Source of the DNA: Alphaproteobacteria bacterium
GTDB taxonomy: Bacteria > Pseudomonadota > Alphaproteobacteria > Rhodobacterales > Rhodobacteraceae
Length of the DNA stretch: 64,000 nucleotides
Reading direction: 5' to 3'
NCBI GenBank assembly: GCA_030431825.1
Contig: JAUIIJ010000001.1
Span: 62,001-126,000 of the forward strand
This document shows, in pieces, positions 33,801 through 43,737 of this stretch. The notes under the pieces were generated by a model. It was not told where the DNA came from and made no database searches. It was given only the letters and a program-made list of their open reading frames with translations. The position numbers were made by a program, and so were the translations under genes. Every line of letters begins with the position of its first letter. The stretch's first letter is position 1.

Positions 33801-34154
33801 AAGGTTACGGTTTTCGAAAGCAGCGCCACCGGACCGGCCATGGGCCTGTCGATGGACGGCACGTTCGACGTTCCAAGCGGGACGCTGAACATGCAGGGCG
33901 TGATTTCGCCGCTCTACCTGGTCAATCAGGTGGGAAACCTGATTGCCCGCAAGGGTGAGGGGGTGTTCGGTTTCAATTACACGCTGACCGGGCCGGCGAG
34001 GAACCCGCGCGTGGGGGTCAACCCGCTCTCGGGCCTCGCCCCCGGTTTCCTGCGCGACATCCTGCGCCGCGCGCCGCCGCCGGTCGACGAATTCGCGCCG
34101 CAGCCCGCCCCCGAGCCGAAGCGGCCCCCCAATGACGCCAACTGGGGACGGTGA
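30804..34154 (+). CDS. AsmA/YhdP-like large membrane-anchored protein
   Basis: A 1116-residue protein with a basic cytoplasmic N-terminus (PRRRSRRRRFG), one membrane helix at about 26-50 (WSAGFATFAALLLGGFLLWGIGQ), and a long periplasmic part of repeated beta strands. It carries the DUF3971-like region and an AsmA-type C-terminus (LRSDDAGGVVRSAGLL, MQGVISPLYLVNQVGNLI, VFGFNYTLTGPARNPRVGVNPLSGLAPGFLRDIL). Proteins of this group (YhdP, TamB relatives) are thought to form grooves carrying phospholipids across the periplasm. The size is typical. Substrate in this organism is unknown. queA follows after 92 bases. Confidence 0.85.
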   Translation: MTRDPEKEDPAGREPPRRRSRRRRFGIWSAGFATFAALLLGGFLLWGIGQTLTMPDWLRNRIESRLEQNLGGLQIAFGGVEMVVNRGWRPRVRLRDVTLSEADGRPILQLADAQASLAMRPLLRGRLQPKSISLSGAFINLRREAGGRLSLALGQDRTVVREAATVAELIEEWDRRLVAPPLSSLVAVEMESLTLRYDDLRQGRSWTLDGGRITLDRDDADIRIAGGFSLLSGRDSAGSVEMNYASRIGEANAELGVVVSNIPAQDIAAQSVALAWLDVLRAPISGALRMSVESDGSLGPLSATLQIGAGVVQPTEATRPVPFDGARSYFTYSPAEQVLVFDEVSVASAWGTGSAEGRAYVDIEADGFRDLIGQLTLTGLSLNPDGLYEEPIEISRASADFRLELAPFRLTLGDMLITQEDSRLHLSGSLDAHPEGWKLAVDGNMDQLAPERLKQIWPDFAAPKPRKWVNENVSGGRLEDIGFALRINPGERPDIYLDFTYEETEVRFLKTMPPIVGASGQVTIVDDRFVATATAGRVIAGQGGALDVAGTSFIIPQMSAKPDTPAVVRVQAAGSVTSILSLLNRPPLAVLKDTPLPVDMADGTARLGGTLALPMKPKVPFEDLEFHLRGEITDVASTVLVPGQSVQARVMEIVGDQDGIALSGAGRIGPVPVSVSWQQPLGRDAPKVSRLDGSIELSAAVVETFGIGLPEGSVSGKGSATFSMQFAAGKPPALTLESDLRGVGLALPPLGWAKPAPATGTLQIKGIVGDRTRIDRLVLQASGLSANGAVTNKQGGGLDRALISSLRLGDWLDVAAELVGRGSAPPDIRVLSGTLDLRRATFGGGSGGGESGRMDVALDRLQITDAISLTDFSGQFTTTGGINGPFSGRVNGQTRVSGQVEPQSGRSAVRLRSDDAGGVVRSAGLLTMARGGQFDLSLRPGVRTGEFDGDLKITDTQVHDAPAIAALLNAISVVGLLDEMSGQGIQFSEVEARFRLGPSKVTVFESSATGPAMGLSMDGTFDVPSGTLNMQGVISPLYLVNQVGNLIARKGEGVFGFNYTLTGPARNPRVGVNPLSGLAPGFLRDILRRAPPPVDEFAPQPAPEPKRPPNDANWGR

Positions 34155-34246
34155 TGGCCTGCAGGCGAGGCGTTGCGGCGCGTCGCGCGCGCGGCTAGAA
34201 GCCTGCGACCTGCCGACCTGCGTCAATACCTGACTGGACCACGCCG

Positions 34247-35302
34247 ATGAAGCTGAGCGATTTTGATTTCGATTTGCCCGAGGACCGTATCGCCACGCGC
34301 CCCGCGGTTCCGCGCAGCGCCGCGCGGCTGCTGGTGGCGCAGGGCGATGACATCACCGATACGAGGGTCAGCGCGCTGCCCGGCTGGTTGCGTCCCGGCG
34401 ACCGGATGGTGCTGAACGATACCAAGGTAATTCCCGCCCGGCTCAGCGGCACCCGCGAACGCCAGAGCGCACAGGGACGTACCAGCGCGCGGATCGAGGT
34501 CACGCTGCTGGAGCCTCGCGCGGATGGCAACTGGTCGGCGCTGATCAAGCCGCTGAAAAAGTTGCGGCCGGGCGAAACCGTTACCTTTTCCCCTGACCTG
34601 TCCGCCGAGCTTGACCATGTCGAAGACGGGCAGGGCGTGCTGCGCTTCAACCTGAGGGGCGATGATTTCGACACCGCGCTGGCCCGGGCGGGCGCCATGC
34701 CCCTGCCGCCCTATATCGCGGCCAGACGTGCCGCGGACGAGCGCGACAAGACCGACTATCAGACAGTGTTCGCGCGTCACTCGGGGGCGGTCGCCGCACC
34801 GACCGCATCGCTGCATTTCGACGATGCGCTGCTGGCGGACCTGCGCGACAAGGGGATCGAATTTACCCGTGTCACGCTGCATGTGGGGGCGGGGACCTTT
34901 CTGCCGGTCAAGGTTGATGACGTCACCACTCACAAGATGCACGCGGAATGGGGCCGGGTCAGTGCCACCGCCGCTGCCGAGATTGCCGCCACCCGCGCGG
35001 CGGGCGGCCGGATCATCCCGGTTGGCACAACCGCACTTCGCCTGATCGAGACGGCGGCGCGGGGTGGCGAGATCGCCGCCTGGGAAGGCGATACGGACAT
35101 TTTCATCTATCCGGGGTTCGACTTCCGCGTCACCGATGCGTTGATGACGAATTTCCACCTGCCCAGGTCGACCCTGCTGATGCTGGTCTCCGCGCTGATG
35201 GGGCAGGACCGTATCGCGCGGATTTACAATCATGCGGTAAGTGAAGGGTATCGGTTCTTCTCTTACGGTGATGCATCGCTGCTGATCCCGCAAAAAGGGT
35301 GA
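34247..35302 (+). CDS. queA: S-adenosylmethionine:tRNA ribosyltransferase-isomerase
   Basis: Makes epoxyqueuosine in the wobble base of tRNAs from preQ1-tRNA and SAM. The 351-residue product starts [30 protein letters not shown], and shows the family blocks [65 protein letters not shown] and [34 protein letters not shown]. Length and motifs are normal. Its partners tgt and queG are not in the window. Confidence 0.96.
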   Translation: MKLSDFDFDLPEDRIATRPAVPRSAARLLVAQGDDITDTRVSALPGWLRPGDRMVLNDTKVIPARLSGTRERQSAQGRTSARIEVTLLEPRADGNWSALIKPLKKLRPGETVTFSPDLSAELDHVEDGQGVLRFNLRGDDFDTALARAGAMPLPPYIAARRAADERDKTDYQTVFARHSGAVAAPTASLHFDDALLADLRDKGIEFTRVTLHVGAGTFLPVKVDDVTTHKMHAEWGRVSATAAAEIAATRAAGGRIIPVGTTALRLIETAARGGEIAAWEGDTDIFIYPGFDFRVTDALMTNFHLPRSTLLMLVSALMGQDRIARIYNHAVSEGYRFFSYGDASLLIPQKG

Positions 35303-35408
35303 TTTTGCCTCTTGCGACTCACGGGATGTCGCTGCCAAGGGGGACGCGTCCGGTCTGATCCGCGATACACGGCACCAACGCCACAATGCCAACGATCGGA
35401 GGCGCGAG

Positions 35409-36689
35409 ATGTTACAGGTTCTGTCAAGCGCTTGGGCGTTGCTGTTGGGCATGATGCTTCTGATGGTCGGAAACGGGCTTCAGGGCACGTTGCTCGGCGT
35501 GCGCGGCGAGATCGAAGGCTTTTCGACATTGCAGATGTCGATCGTCATGTCCTCGTATTTCGTCGGCTTTCTCGGCGGCTCGCGGCTGGCGCCGGACATG
35601 ATCCGGCGGGTCGGGCATGTGCGCGTGTTCGCGGCGCTGGCCTCGTTCATTTCTGCGGTGATGATCCTCTATCCGACCTTTACCAACCCCTTTGCCTGGG
35701 CCCTGGGGCGGGTCATCATCGGCTTCTGCTTCTCGGGCGTCTACGTGACGGCCGAAAGCTGGCTGAACAATTCGGCGACGAACGAGACACGCGGACAGGC
35801 GTTGTCGCTCTACATGATCGTTCAGATGGTGGGCATCGTCTCGGCGCAGGCGCTGATGCTGGTCGGCGACCCGGCGGGCTTTGTGACCTTCGTCATCGCC
35901 TCGGTCCTGATCTCGGTGTCGTTCGCGCCGATCCTTCTCTCGATCAGTCCGACACCGGCCTTTGACACGACCAAGCCCATGACCCTGCGAGAGTTGCTGA
36001 AGATCTCGCCGCTGGGCTGCGTCGGCATGTTCCTGCTGGGCGGCGTCTTTGCCTCGCAATTCGGCATGAGCGCGGTGTACGGCGCCCGTGCCGGACTGAG
36101 CGTGGCGCAGATTTCGACCTTTGTGGCAACCTTCTATATCGGTGCGATGCTGCTGCAATACCCGCTGGGCTGGCTCTCGGACCGCATGGATCGGCGGCTG
36201 CTGATCCTCGCGGTGTCGGGCTGCGCCGGGATCGGGGCCTGCATCGGGATGCTGTTCGGTGCGGATTTCACCCTGCTTCTGCTCGGGGCCTTCCTGATCG
36301 GCGGTCTGAGCAATCCGCTCTATTCGCTGCTGCTTGCGCATACCAATGACTATCTCGAACACGAAGACATGGCGGCCGCGTCGGGCGGGCTGGTCTTTAT
36401 CAACGGTCTTGGTGCGATTGCCGGGCCTCTGATCATCGGCTGGCTGATGGATGACGGCGTGTTCGGACCGCCGGGCTTTTTCATGTTCATGGCGGGGCTG
36501 CTTTTTGCGCTTGCGGCCTATGCCGCCTATCGCAGCACCCGCCGTCCGGCGGTTCCGATCGAGGAAACCGGCAGCATTGCGCCGATGTATCCGTCCTCGA
36601 CCTACGTGGCCGTTGAATATGCGCAGGAACTGGCTATCGAAGCTGATCTTGAAGACGAGCAGGTGACGGAAACGCCACAAGCCGGCTGA
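35409..36689 (+). CDS. MFS transporter (YcaD-like)
   Basis: A 426-residue major facilitator with about 12 membrane helices. It opens with VLSSAWALLLGMMLLMVGNGLQGTLLGVRGEIEGFSTLQMSIVMSSYFVGFLGGSRLAPDMIRRVGHVRVF; the loop between helices 2 and 3 has the MFS motif A form (GSRLAPDMIRRVGHVR). Later ALGRVIIGFCFSGVYVTAESWLNNSATNETRGQALSLYMI is typical of the YcaD group. GGAGG precedes the ATG. The C-terminal tail is acidic and non-membrane. Substrate unknown. Confidence 0.88.
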   Translation: MLQVLSSAWALLLGMMLLMVGNGLQGTLLGVRGEIEGFSTLQMSIVMSSYFVGFLGGSRLAPDMIRRVGHVRVFAALASFISAVMILYPTFTNPFAWALGRVIIGFCFSGVYVTAESWLNNSATNETRGQALSLYMIVQMVGIVSAQALMLVGDPAGFVTFVIASVLISVSFAPILLSISPTPAFDTTKPMTLRELLKISPLGCVGMFLLGGVFASQFGMSAVYGARAGLSVAQISTFVATFYIGAMLLQYPLGWLSDRMDRRLLILAVSGCAGIGACIGMLFGADFTLLLLGAFLIGGLSNPLYSLLLAHTNDYLEHEDMAAASGGLVFINGLGAIAGPLIIGWLMDDGVFGPPGFFMFMAGLLFALAAYAAYRSTRRPAVPIEETGSIAPMYPSSTYVAVEYAQELAIEADLEDEQVTETPQAG

Positions 36690-36791
36690 GAATATCCCGA
36701 GTGTAGCAAAATGTTACTGTAAATTTTTTGTAAATCGGTTTCACTGGAACCGTGGCTTGGGAGGGAATGTCGAGAACGTAGGGAGTGGACC

Positions 36792-37370
36792 ATGGTTGGC
36801 CCCGAAGAAGTACTGAGTTTCTGGTTGGACGAAGTTGGCGAAGCCGGATGGTATGCCCAGGACAAGGACCTGGACGCCGAGATAACGCGAAGGTTCAGGA
36901 AATCCTGGGAAGGTGCGCGCGACGGGCGGTTTTCGCTCTGGATGACATATCCCAGCGGCGCTCTTGCCTATATCATCCTGACCGATCAATTCCCCCGCAA
37001 CATGTTCCGTGGCAGCGGCAACGCCTTTGCGACCGATGGTGCCGCGCTCGCCGTGGCCAAGGCCTGTGTCGACAAGCGGTGGGATATGCGGATCGATGAA
37101 CCGGCGCGGCAGTTTTTCTATCTGCCGATGATGCATTCGGAGAATCTGTGCGACCAGGAGCGGTGTGTGCGCCTGATGTGCGAGCGGATGCCCGAATACG
37201 GCGCGTCGAACCTGCTGCATGCGCGGGCGCACCGCGAGGTGATCCGCAAGTTCGGGCGTTTCCCGTATCGCAACGATGCGCTGTCGCGGCCGTCAAGCGA
37301 ACCGGAAACCGCCTATGTGGTTGCGGGTGGCTACGGCACGACCGTGCGCGAGTTGCAGCAAGCGGGATAA
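36792..37370 (+). CDS. DUF924 family protein
   Basis: A 192-residue DUF924 protein, an all-helical family of TPR-like fold found in many alphaproteobacteria. Family features: EEVLSFWLDEVGEAGWYAQDKDLDAEITRRF near the start, LAYIILTDQFPRNMFRGSGNAFATD, FFYLPMMHSENLCDQERCVRLM, and HREVIRKFGRFPYRNDALSR. GGGAG is upstream of the ATG. It faces a coiled-coil membrane gene 11 bases downstream. No function is established for the family. Confidence 0.88.
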   Translation: MVGPEEVLSFWLDEVGEAGWYAQDKDLDAEITRRFRKSWEGARDGRFSLWMTYPSGALAYIILTDQFPRNMFRGSGNAFATDGAALAVAKACVDKRWDMRIDEPARQFFYLPMMHSENLCDQERCVRLMCERMPEYGASNLLHARAHREVIRKFGRFPYRNDALSRPSSEPETAYVVAGGYGTTVRELQQAG

Positions 37371-37381
37371 GGTCCGGCAGC

Positions 37382-37828
37382 CTATCCCGAAGGTGTCGCT
37401 GCGCCGTCAGGCGGAACGCAACCCCGGATACGCCCCGCGGTCAGAACCGCCTGATCCCCGGCCTTTTCGATGGCCTGATCCAACAGCCGCTGCGGCGTGC
37501 CGCGCAGTTCGGTCAGGGTGGCCATCATCTCGTCCAGGCGCGCCTCCATCGTTTCTATGCGGTCCTCGACACGTGCCATGGTGGCAGACGAGACATCCCC
37601 GGACTGTTCCTTCAGCCCGGCAAGGTCCGAGCGCAGCGCCGCGACCTCGGCGCCCGTATTCCGGACGCTCTCCTGAAGCGGTGTCACGATCTGAAGGTTA
37701 TCGGCAAAGCTCTCGGCCAGCGAGTTGGCCCTGTTGAAGACCATCAGAGCCAGCACGAGACAGAGCGCAATGAGGATAAGCGTGGCATTCAGCAATGCCA
37801 GAAACAGGTCTTTCACGGTCTTGCCCAT
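37382..37828 (-). CDS. Small membrane protein with periplasmic coiled coil
   Basis: Unrecognised 148-residue protein. One membrane helix at about residues 8-31 (LFLALLNATLILIALCLVLALMVF), then heptad-like helices at 40-110 (LAESFADNLQIVTPLQESVRNTGAEVAALRSDLAGL, MARVEDRIETMEARLDEMMATLTELRG), and a short Pro/Gly tail with one cysteine. It is divergent from lpd (153 bases between starts) and convergent with DUF924. It may be a membrane scaffold or methyl-accepting-like fragment; no domain is evident. Confidence 0.7.
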   Translation of the reverse strand: MGKTVKDLFLALLNATLILIALCLVLALMVFNRANSLAESFADNLQIVTPLQESVRNTGAEVAALRSDLAGLKEQSGDVSSATMARVEDRIETMEARLDEMMATLTELRGTPQRLLDQAIEKAGDQAVLTAGRIRGCVPPDGAATPSG

Positions 37829-37981
37829 GACGTCACTCCGGATTGTTCCGGTTCAGACTATCACGCGATCTGACGCTGACCAGCGCAATCTCGGGGCGAG
37901 GCGTCGATATCTTTGCAAAGGCAGAAGGCTGTTGCTAGGCTCGGGTCTGCAGGTGCAACTCCTTTTGGGAACAGGGTAATC

Positions 37982-39376
37982 ATGGCCGCCAAAACCTTTG
38001 ATATGATTGTTGTCGGGGCAGGTCCCGGCGGATATGTCGCCGCCATTCGCGGTGCGCAGCTGGGTCTGAGCGTGGCGATCGTCGAACGCGAACACATGGG
38101 CGGTATCTGCCTGAACTGGGGCTGTATCCCGACCAAGGCCATGCTGCGCAGCGCCGAAGTGCTTCACCTGATGGAGCGGGCCGGGGAGTTCGGCCTGAAG
38201 GCGGACAAAATCGGTTACGATCTGGACGCGGTCGTCAAACGCAGCCGCAAGGTCGCGGGTCAATTGTCCGGGGGGGTCAGCCACCTGCTCAAGAAGAACA
38301 AGGTCACCACCGTGATGGGGGCAGCAACCCTCACCGGCAAGGGGCGGATCAGCGTCGAGACCGACAAGGGACAGCAGGATCTGGCCGCGGACCATATCGT
38401 TCTGGCCACCGGCGCGCGCGCCCGCGAGTTGCCGGGGCTGGAAGCGGATGGCGATCTGGTCTGGACCTACAAGCACGCGCTGAAGCCGCCGCGGATGCCA
38501 AAAAAGCTGCTGGTGATCGGGTCGGGCGCCATCGGGATCGAATTTGCCAGCTTTTACAATACGCTCGGGGCCGACACGACGGTTGTCGAAGTGATGGACC
38601 GTATCCTGCCCGTCGAAGATGCCGAGATCAGCGCCTTTGCCAGGAAGCAGTTCGTCAAGCAGGGCATGACCATCATCGAGAAAGCGACCGTGAAGAAACT
38701 CGACCGGGGGCAGGGCAAGGTCACGGCCCATATCGAAACCGGGGATACGACCGAGACGATGGAGTTTGACACGGTCATCTCGGCGGTCGGGATCGTCGGA
38801 AATGTGGAAGATCTTGGTCTCGACGCCTTGGGGGTCAAGGTCGACCGGACCCATGTGGTCGTGGATGAATTCTGCCGCACCGGCGTTGATGGTCTCTATG
38901 CGATCGGCGATCTCGCAGGGGCGCCGTGGCTGGCGCACAAGGCCAGCCATGAAGGTGTCATGGTGGCAGAGCTGATCGCGGGCGAAAAACCGCATCCGGT
39001 CCGCCCCGACAGCATTGCCGGTTGTACCTATTGCCAGCCGCAGGTCGCGTCTGTCGGGCTGAGCGAAGCGCGTGCCAGGGAACTGGGACATGACATCAAG
39101 GTCGGGCGTTTCCCGTTTATCGGCAACGGCAAGGCCATTGCCCTCGGCGAGCCCGAGGGGATGATCAAGACGGTGTTCGACGCGGAAACCGGCGAGTTGC
39201 TGGGCGCGCATATGGTCGGTGCGGAGGTCACAGAGCTCATCCAGGGGTATGTGGTCGGGCGTCAGCTTGAGACCACCGAACAGGACCTGATGAACACGGT
39301 CTTTCCGCATCCGACGCTCAGCGAGATGATGCACGAGTCGGTTCTGGACGCATGGGGCCGTGTGATCCACATGTGA
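37982..39376 (+). CDS. lpd: Dihydrolipoyl dehydrogenase (E3)
   Basis: FAD flavoprotein, 464 residues, which reoxidises the lipoyl groups of pyruvate, 2-oxoglutarate or branched-chain dehydrogenase complexes. N-terminal FAD fold VVGAGPGGYVAAIRGAQLGL, redox disulphide Cys43/Cys48 in GGICLNWGCIPTK, NAD fold VIGSGAIGIEFASFYNTLG, and the C-terminal catalytic pair His443/Glu448 in FPHPTLSE. The start at 37982 was taken at MAAKTFDMIVVGAGPGG. It is not linked to pdhABC (14 kb away), so this E3 may be shared or dedicated to another complex. Confidence 0.95.
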   Translation: MAAKTFDMIVVGAGPGGYVAAIRGAQLGLSVAIVEREHMGGICLNWGCIPTKAMLRSAEVLHLMERAGEFGLKADKIGYDLDAVVKRSRKVAGQLSGGVSHLLKKNKVTTVMGAATLTGKGRISVETDKGQQDLAADHIVLATGARARELPGLEADGDLVWTYKHALKPPRMPKKLLVIGSGAIGIEFASFYNTLGADTTVVEVMDRILPVEDAEISAFARKQFVKQGMTIIEKATVKKLDRGQGKVTAHIETGDTTETMEFDTVISAVGIVGNVEDLGLDALGVKVDRTHVVVDEFCRTGVDGLYAIGDLAGAPWLAHKASHEGVMVAELIAGEKPHPVRPDSIAGCTYCQPQVASVGLSEARARELGHDIKVGRFPFIGNGKAIALGEPEGMIKTVFDAETGELLGAHMVGAEVTELIQGYVVGRQLETTEQDLMNTVFPHPTLSEMMHESVLDAWGRVIHM

Positions 39377-39435
39377 CAGCATCGCGAAAGATGCTCTTGC
39401 CGATGGGGCGTGATCTGCCGTAATGCAGGGCTCTC

Positions 39436-40797
39436 ATGAGTCCCGAAATGTCATATCCCGGCCACGTCAAGGCCATTCTCGTACTGGGCCTTCCGCTTGT
39501 CGGAGGGCACCTTGCGCAGTTCTCGATCGGTCTGGTCGATACGGTGATGCTGGGATGGTACGGCGTCGATGAACTTGCGGCGGTCACGCTGGCATCGACC
39601 TATTTCTTCGTGCTCTTCATCCTTGGTGCCGGGTTCGCCATGGCGGTGATGCCGATGGTCGCCGCCGCGGCGGCATCGGAGGACGATGTCAGCGTGCGCC
39701 GCACCACCCGGATGGGATTGTGGCTGTCGGTTGCCTACGCCCTCGCGGTCATGCCGCTGATGATCTGGTCCCGCCCGATCCTGCAATTGCTGGGGCAGGA
39801 GCCGCAGGTGGCGCAGCTGGCATCGGAATATCTGCGTGTGGCCTGCTGGGGCATCATTCCGGCCCTGCTGGTGATGGTGTTGAAATCCTATCTTGCGGCG
39901 CTTGAGCGGACACAGGTGGTTCTCTGGGTCACGGTCTGGGCGGCGGTGACCAACGGGGTTTTCGACTACATGCTGATTTTCGGCAACTGGGGCGCGCCGG
40001 AGCTGGGGTTGATGGGGGCTGCGCTGGCCTCGCTGGTGACACAGATGGTGTCGCTGATCGCCATTGTCGGTTATGCCGCGTGGCGCTTGCCCGATCACCA
40101 GATCTTCCTGCGGCTCTGGCGTCCGGACTGGGAAATGATGGGCCGGGTCTTCCGTCTCGGGGTGCCGATCGGATTGACCCTGGTCAGCGAGGTCGGGCTG
40201 TTCGCGGCGTCGGCGCTGATGATGGGCTGGCTGGGCAAATTGTCGCTGGCGGCACACGGGATCGTTGTTACAGTCGCATCCGCCACCTTCATGGTGCATC
40301 TGGGGCTGTGCAATGTCGCCACGATCCGGGCCGGCAATGCCTATGGCCGGCAGGACCGCGAGCACATGACGCGGGGGGCCATCGCGGTGATCGGCCTGTC
40401 GCTGTGCTTTGCCCTGCTCACCATGATCGTCTTTCTGAGCGCACCGGTTCCGTTGCTCTCGATGTTCATGGAAGCCGACAACCCGTATCGCTCCGAAATA
40501 CTCGACATTGGGGTGACGCTGCTCGCCGTGGCCGCGCTGTTCCAGCTTGTCGACGGGGCGCAGGCGATGGCGCTCGGTCTGTTGCGCGGGGTACAGGACA
40601 CCAAGGTGCCGATGCTGATGGCGGCGATGTCCTACTGGCTCATCGGTATTCCCACGTCCTACTACCTCGGTTTCATCCTCGGCATGGGCGGCGTCGGCAT
40701 CTGGCTTGGTCTGGTGGTCGGTCTCGCCTGTACGGCGATATTCCTGATGACCCGCTTCTGGGGGCGGGCCATCAAGTCGGTTGGCGTGGCGGCCTGA
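39436..40797 (+). CDS. MATE family efflux transporter
   Basis: A 453-residue multidrug and toxin extrusion protein with 12 predicted membrane helices in two six-helix halves. N-terminal half LVGGHLAQFSIGLVDTVMLGWYGVDELAAVTLASTYFFVLFILGAGF and second half VFRLGVPIGLTLVSEVGLFAASALMMGWLGKLSLAAHGIVV are diagnostic. Na+- or H+-driven export of cationic compounds is expected. Its stop is only 2 bases from the stop of gyrA on the other strand, with no terminator space between. Substrate unknown. Confidence 0.93.
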   Translation: MSPEMSYPGHVKAILVLGLPLVGGHLAQFSIGLVDTVMLGWYGVDELAAVTLASTYFFVLFILGAGFAMAVMPMVAAAAASEDDVSVRRTTRMGLWLSVAYALAVMPLMIWSRPILQLLGQEPQVAQLASEYLRVACWGIIPALLVMVLKSYLAALERTQVVLWVTVWAAVTNGVFDYMLIFGNWGAPELGLMGAALASLVTQMVSLIAIVGYAAWRLPDHQIFLRLWRPDWEMMGRVFRLGVPIGLTLVSEVGLFAASALMMGWLGKLSLAAHGIVVTVASATFMVHLGLCNVATIRAGNAYGRQDREHMTRGAIAVIGLSLCFALLTMIVFLSAPVPLLSMFMEADNPYRSEILDIGVTLLAVAALFQLVDGAQAMALGLLRGVQDTKVPMLMAAMSYWLIGIPTSYYLGFILGMGGVGIWLGLVVGLACTAIFLMTRFWGRAIKSVGVAA

Positions 40798-40799
40798 TT

Positions 40800-43544
40800 T
40801 TACGCGCCGCCAGCATCCTCGTCTTCCGGATCACCCTGTTCCGCGATCCATGCGACGCTCACCACCTCTTCTCCGTTTGAGGTGTTGAACACCTTGACGC
40901 CCCCGGCCGAGCGCGAGCGGAAGGAAATCCCCTCGACAGGCACGCGGATCGACTGGCCCTTGGAGGTCGCCAGCATGATCTGATCATCCAGCTCCACGGG
41001 GAAGGATGCGACGAGGTTGCCGCCGCGCATGGATTTCTCCCACGCGGTTACACCCTGCCCACCGCGACCGCGCACCGGGTAATCGTGGCTGGAGCTGAGC
41101 TTGCCCAGTCCGCCCGAGGTGATGGTCAGGATCAGGTTCTCGACCGCGGACATTTCCGCATAGCGTTGCTGTGGCAGGGGGGCGTCCGCATTGCCCTCGC
41201 TGTCGTCGCTCTCGGCATCCTCGATCACCCCGGCCATCAGGCGGCGCATCTTGAGATAGGCCGCGCGCTCGTCCGGATCGGCCTCGAAATGGCGGATGAC
41301 CGACATCGACACCACGCGGGCGTCGCCATTGAGCCGGATGCCCCGCACGCCGGTCGATTCGCGCGAGTTGAACACCCGCACATCGGTGGTGCGGAAGCGA
41401 ATGGCGCGGCCCGAATTCGTGACTAGCATCACGTCATCGTCTTCCGAGCAGATGCGCGCATCGACCAGTTGTACCGATCCGTCCTCGGGCAGCTTCATGG
41501 CGATCTTGCCGTTGCGCCGCACATTGGTGAAATCGGACAGCCGGTTGCGGCGCACGTCGCCGCCAGATGTGGCGAAGATCACCTGCAATTCGTCCCAGTG
41601 ATCCTCGTCGCGGTCGATTGGCATGATCGCGGCCACCGAGACACCTGTGGGCATCGGCAGGATGTTGACGATGGCCTTGCCCTTGGAGGTTCGACCGCCG
41701 AGCGGCAGCCGCCAGGTCTTGAGCTTGTAGACCATGCCTTCGGTGGTGAAGAACAGGAGCTGGGTATGGGTGTTGGCGACGAAGAGGGTGGTGACCACGT
41801 CCTCTTCCTTGGTCTGCATGCCCGACAGCCCCTTGCCACCGCGACGCTGGCTGCGGAAATCGGCCAGCGGGGTCCGCTTGATATAACCGCCCGAGGTGAC
41901 GGTCACGACCATGTCCTCACGCTCGATCAGGTCTTCGTCTTCCATGTCGCCGGACCATTCGACAATCTCGGTCCGTCGCGGCACGGCGAATTGTTCGCGC
42001 ACCTCGCGCAGTTCATCGGCGATGATGCCCATGATGCGCTCGCGGCTGCCGAGGATCTCGAGATATTCCTTGATCTTCGCGGCCAGTTCCTCGAGCTCGT
42101 CGGTGACTTCCTTTACACCGATCTGCGTCAGCCGTTGCAGGCGTAGTTCGAGGATCGCACGGGCCTGCGTCTCGGACAGGTTATAGGTGCCATCCTCGTT
42201 CGCCGTGTGTGTGGGATCGTCGATCAGCGCGATGTATTCCATGATCGACGCCGCCGGCCAGCGGCGCTTCATCAGTTTTTCGCGCGCATCGGCAGCGTCG
42301 GCCGAAGCGCGGATGGTCGCGACGATCTCGTCGATATTGGTGACCGCAACCGCGAGACCACAGAGAATGTGGCTGCGTTCGCGGGCCTTGCGCAACAGAT
42401 ATGCAGTGCGCCGGGCGACCACGTCTTCGCGGAAATCGATGAAAGAGGTCAGGAATCGCCGCAATGTCAATTGTTCGGGGCGCCCGCCATTCAGTGCCAG
42501 CATGTTGCAGCCGAAATAGGTCTGCATCGGGCTGAAGCGCCAGAGCTGATTCAGCACGACATCGGGGGTGGCATCGCGTTTGAGTTCGATGACCACGCGA
42601 ACACCGTTCCGGTCGCTTTCATCCTGCACATGGGCCACGCCCTCGATGCGTTTTTCCCGCACCGCCTCGGCGATCTTTTCGATCATCGCGGCCTTGTTCA
42701 CCTGATACGGAATCTCGTCCACGACGATCGCGTAACGATCCTTGCGAATCTCTTCGACACGGGTCTTGGCGCGCACGATGACGCTGCCGCGCCCTTCGAG
42801 ATACGCCTTGCGCGCTCCGGAGCGGCCGAGCATGATGCCGCCGGTCGGGAAATCGGGGCCGGGCACGTAATCGATCAGCTGTTCGCTGGTCAGATCCGGA
42901 TCCTCGATCAGCGCAAGCGTGGCGTCGACCACTTCGCCCAGGTTGTGCGGCGGGATGTTCGTGGCCATGCCGACGGCAATCCCCCCGGCGCCGTTGACCA
43001 GCATGTTGGGAAACCGTGCGGGCAGGACGGTCGGCTCCTGATCCTTGCCGTCGTAATTGTCCTGGAAATCGACCGTGTCCTTGTCGATATCTGCGAGAAG
43101 CGCCGCCGAGGGCCTGTCCATGCGCACTTCGGTATAACGCATGGCCGCCGGGTTGTCGCCATCCATCGAGCCGAAGTTGCCCTGCCCATCCAGCAGCGGC
43201 AGCGACATGGAAAAGTCCTGTGCCATGCGGACCAGCGCATCATAGATCGCGCCGTCGCCATGGGGGTGATATTTACCCATGACATCGCCGACCGGGCGCG
43301 CCGATTTACGATAGGGTTTGTCATGCGTATTGCCGGTTTCGTGCATCGCATAGAGGATGCGGCGGTGCACCGGTTTCAGCCCGTCACGCAGGTCTGGTAT
43401 GGCGCGCGAGACGATGACCGACATCGCATAGTCCAGATAGGATGTCCGCATCTCGGATTCGATGGAAACGCTGGGACCGTCGTAAACGGGGCGCTCCGGC
43501 GGTGTTTCATCCATGTATTCAGGTGGTTCCGGCGTGTCGTTCAC
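40800..43544 (-). CDS. gyrA: DNA gyrase subunit A
   Basis: Type II topoisomerase subunit, 914 residues from a GTG at 43544 (an ATG at 43514 would give 904). The catalytic Tyr137 is in [10 protein letters not shown]. The quinolone-resistance region reads [17 protein letters not shown]: residue 98, equivalent to E. coli Ser83, is Gly, while Asp102 (E. coli Asp87) is conserved. The C-terminal DNA-wrapping beta-pinwheel is present, with GyrA-box-like [10 protein letters not shown] and a final [19 protein letters not shown] blade. It converges on the MATE gene. Everything else is normal. Confidence 0.96.
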   Translation of the reverse strand: MNDTPEPPEYMDETPPERPVYDGPSVSIESEMRTSYLDYAMSVIVSRAIPDLRDGLKPVHRRILYAMHETGNTHDKPYRKSARPVGDVMGKYHPHGDGAIYDALVRMAQDFSMSLPLLDGQGNFGSMDGDNPAAMRYTEVRMDRPSAALLADIDKDTVDFQDNYDGKDQEPTVLPARFPNMLVNGAGGIAVGMATNIPPHNLGEVVDATLALIEDPDLTSEQLIDYVPGPDFPTGGIMLGRSGARKAYLEGRGSVIVRAKTRVEEIRKDRYAIVVDEIPYQVNKAAMIEKIAEAVREKRIEGVAHVQDESDRNGVRVVIELKRDATPDVVLNQLWRFSPMQTYFGCNMLALNGGRPEQLTLRRFLTSFIDFREDVVARRTAYLLRKARERSHILCGLAVAVTNIDEIVATIRASADAADAREKLMKRRWPAASIMEYIALIDDPTHTANEDGTYNLSETQARAILELRLQRLTQIGVKEVTDELEELAAKIKEYLEILGSRERIMGIIADELREVREQFAVPRRTEIVEWSGDMEDEDLIEREDMVVTVTSGGYIKRTPLADFRSQRRGGKGLSGMQTKEEDVVTTLFVANTHTQLLFFTTEGMVYKLKTWRLPLGGRTSKGKAIVNILPMPTGVSVAAIMPIDRDEDHWDELQVIFATSGGDVRRNRLSDFTNVRRNGKIAMKLPEDGSVQLVDARICSEDDDVMLVTNSGRAIRFRTTDVRVFNSRESTGVRGIRLNGDARVVSMSVIRHFEADPDERAAYLKMRRLMAGVIEDAESDDSEGNADAPLPQQRYAEMSAVENLILTITSGGLGKLSSSHDYPVRGRGGQGVTAWEKSMRGGNLVASFPVELDDQIMLATSKGQSIRVPVEGISFRSRSAGGVKVFNTSNGEEVVSVAWIAEQGDPEDEDAGGA

Positions 43545-43737
43545 GTTATTTTGCCTGTATATTGTGCATCGACTATATCTGGTAGAGGGACCATATCAGA
43601 CGTCGCACATAAGGTGCAATGGTGCAGCACCCGATCTATTGGCAGCCACCTTGCAATACTGATAACATACTGTTTTTGTTGAAAGTTAACAATTTTTGCC
43701 GATCATGATCCTATCGAGGCAATTTACGAGTTGGATC

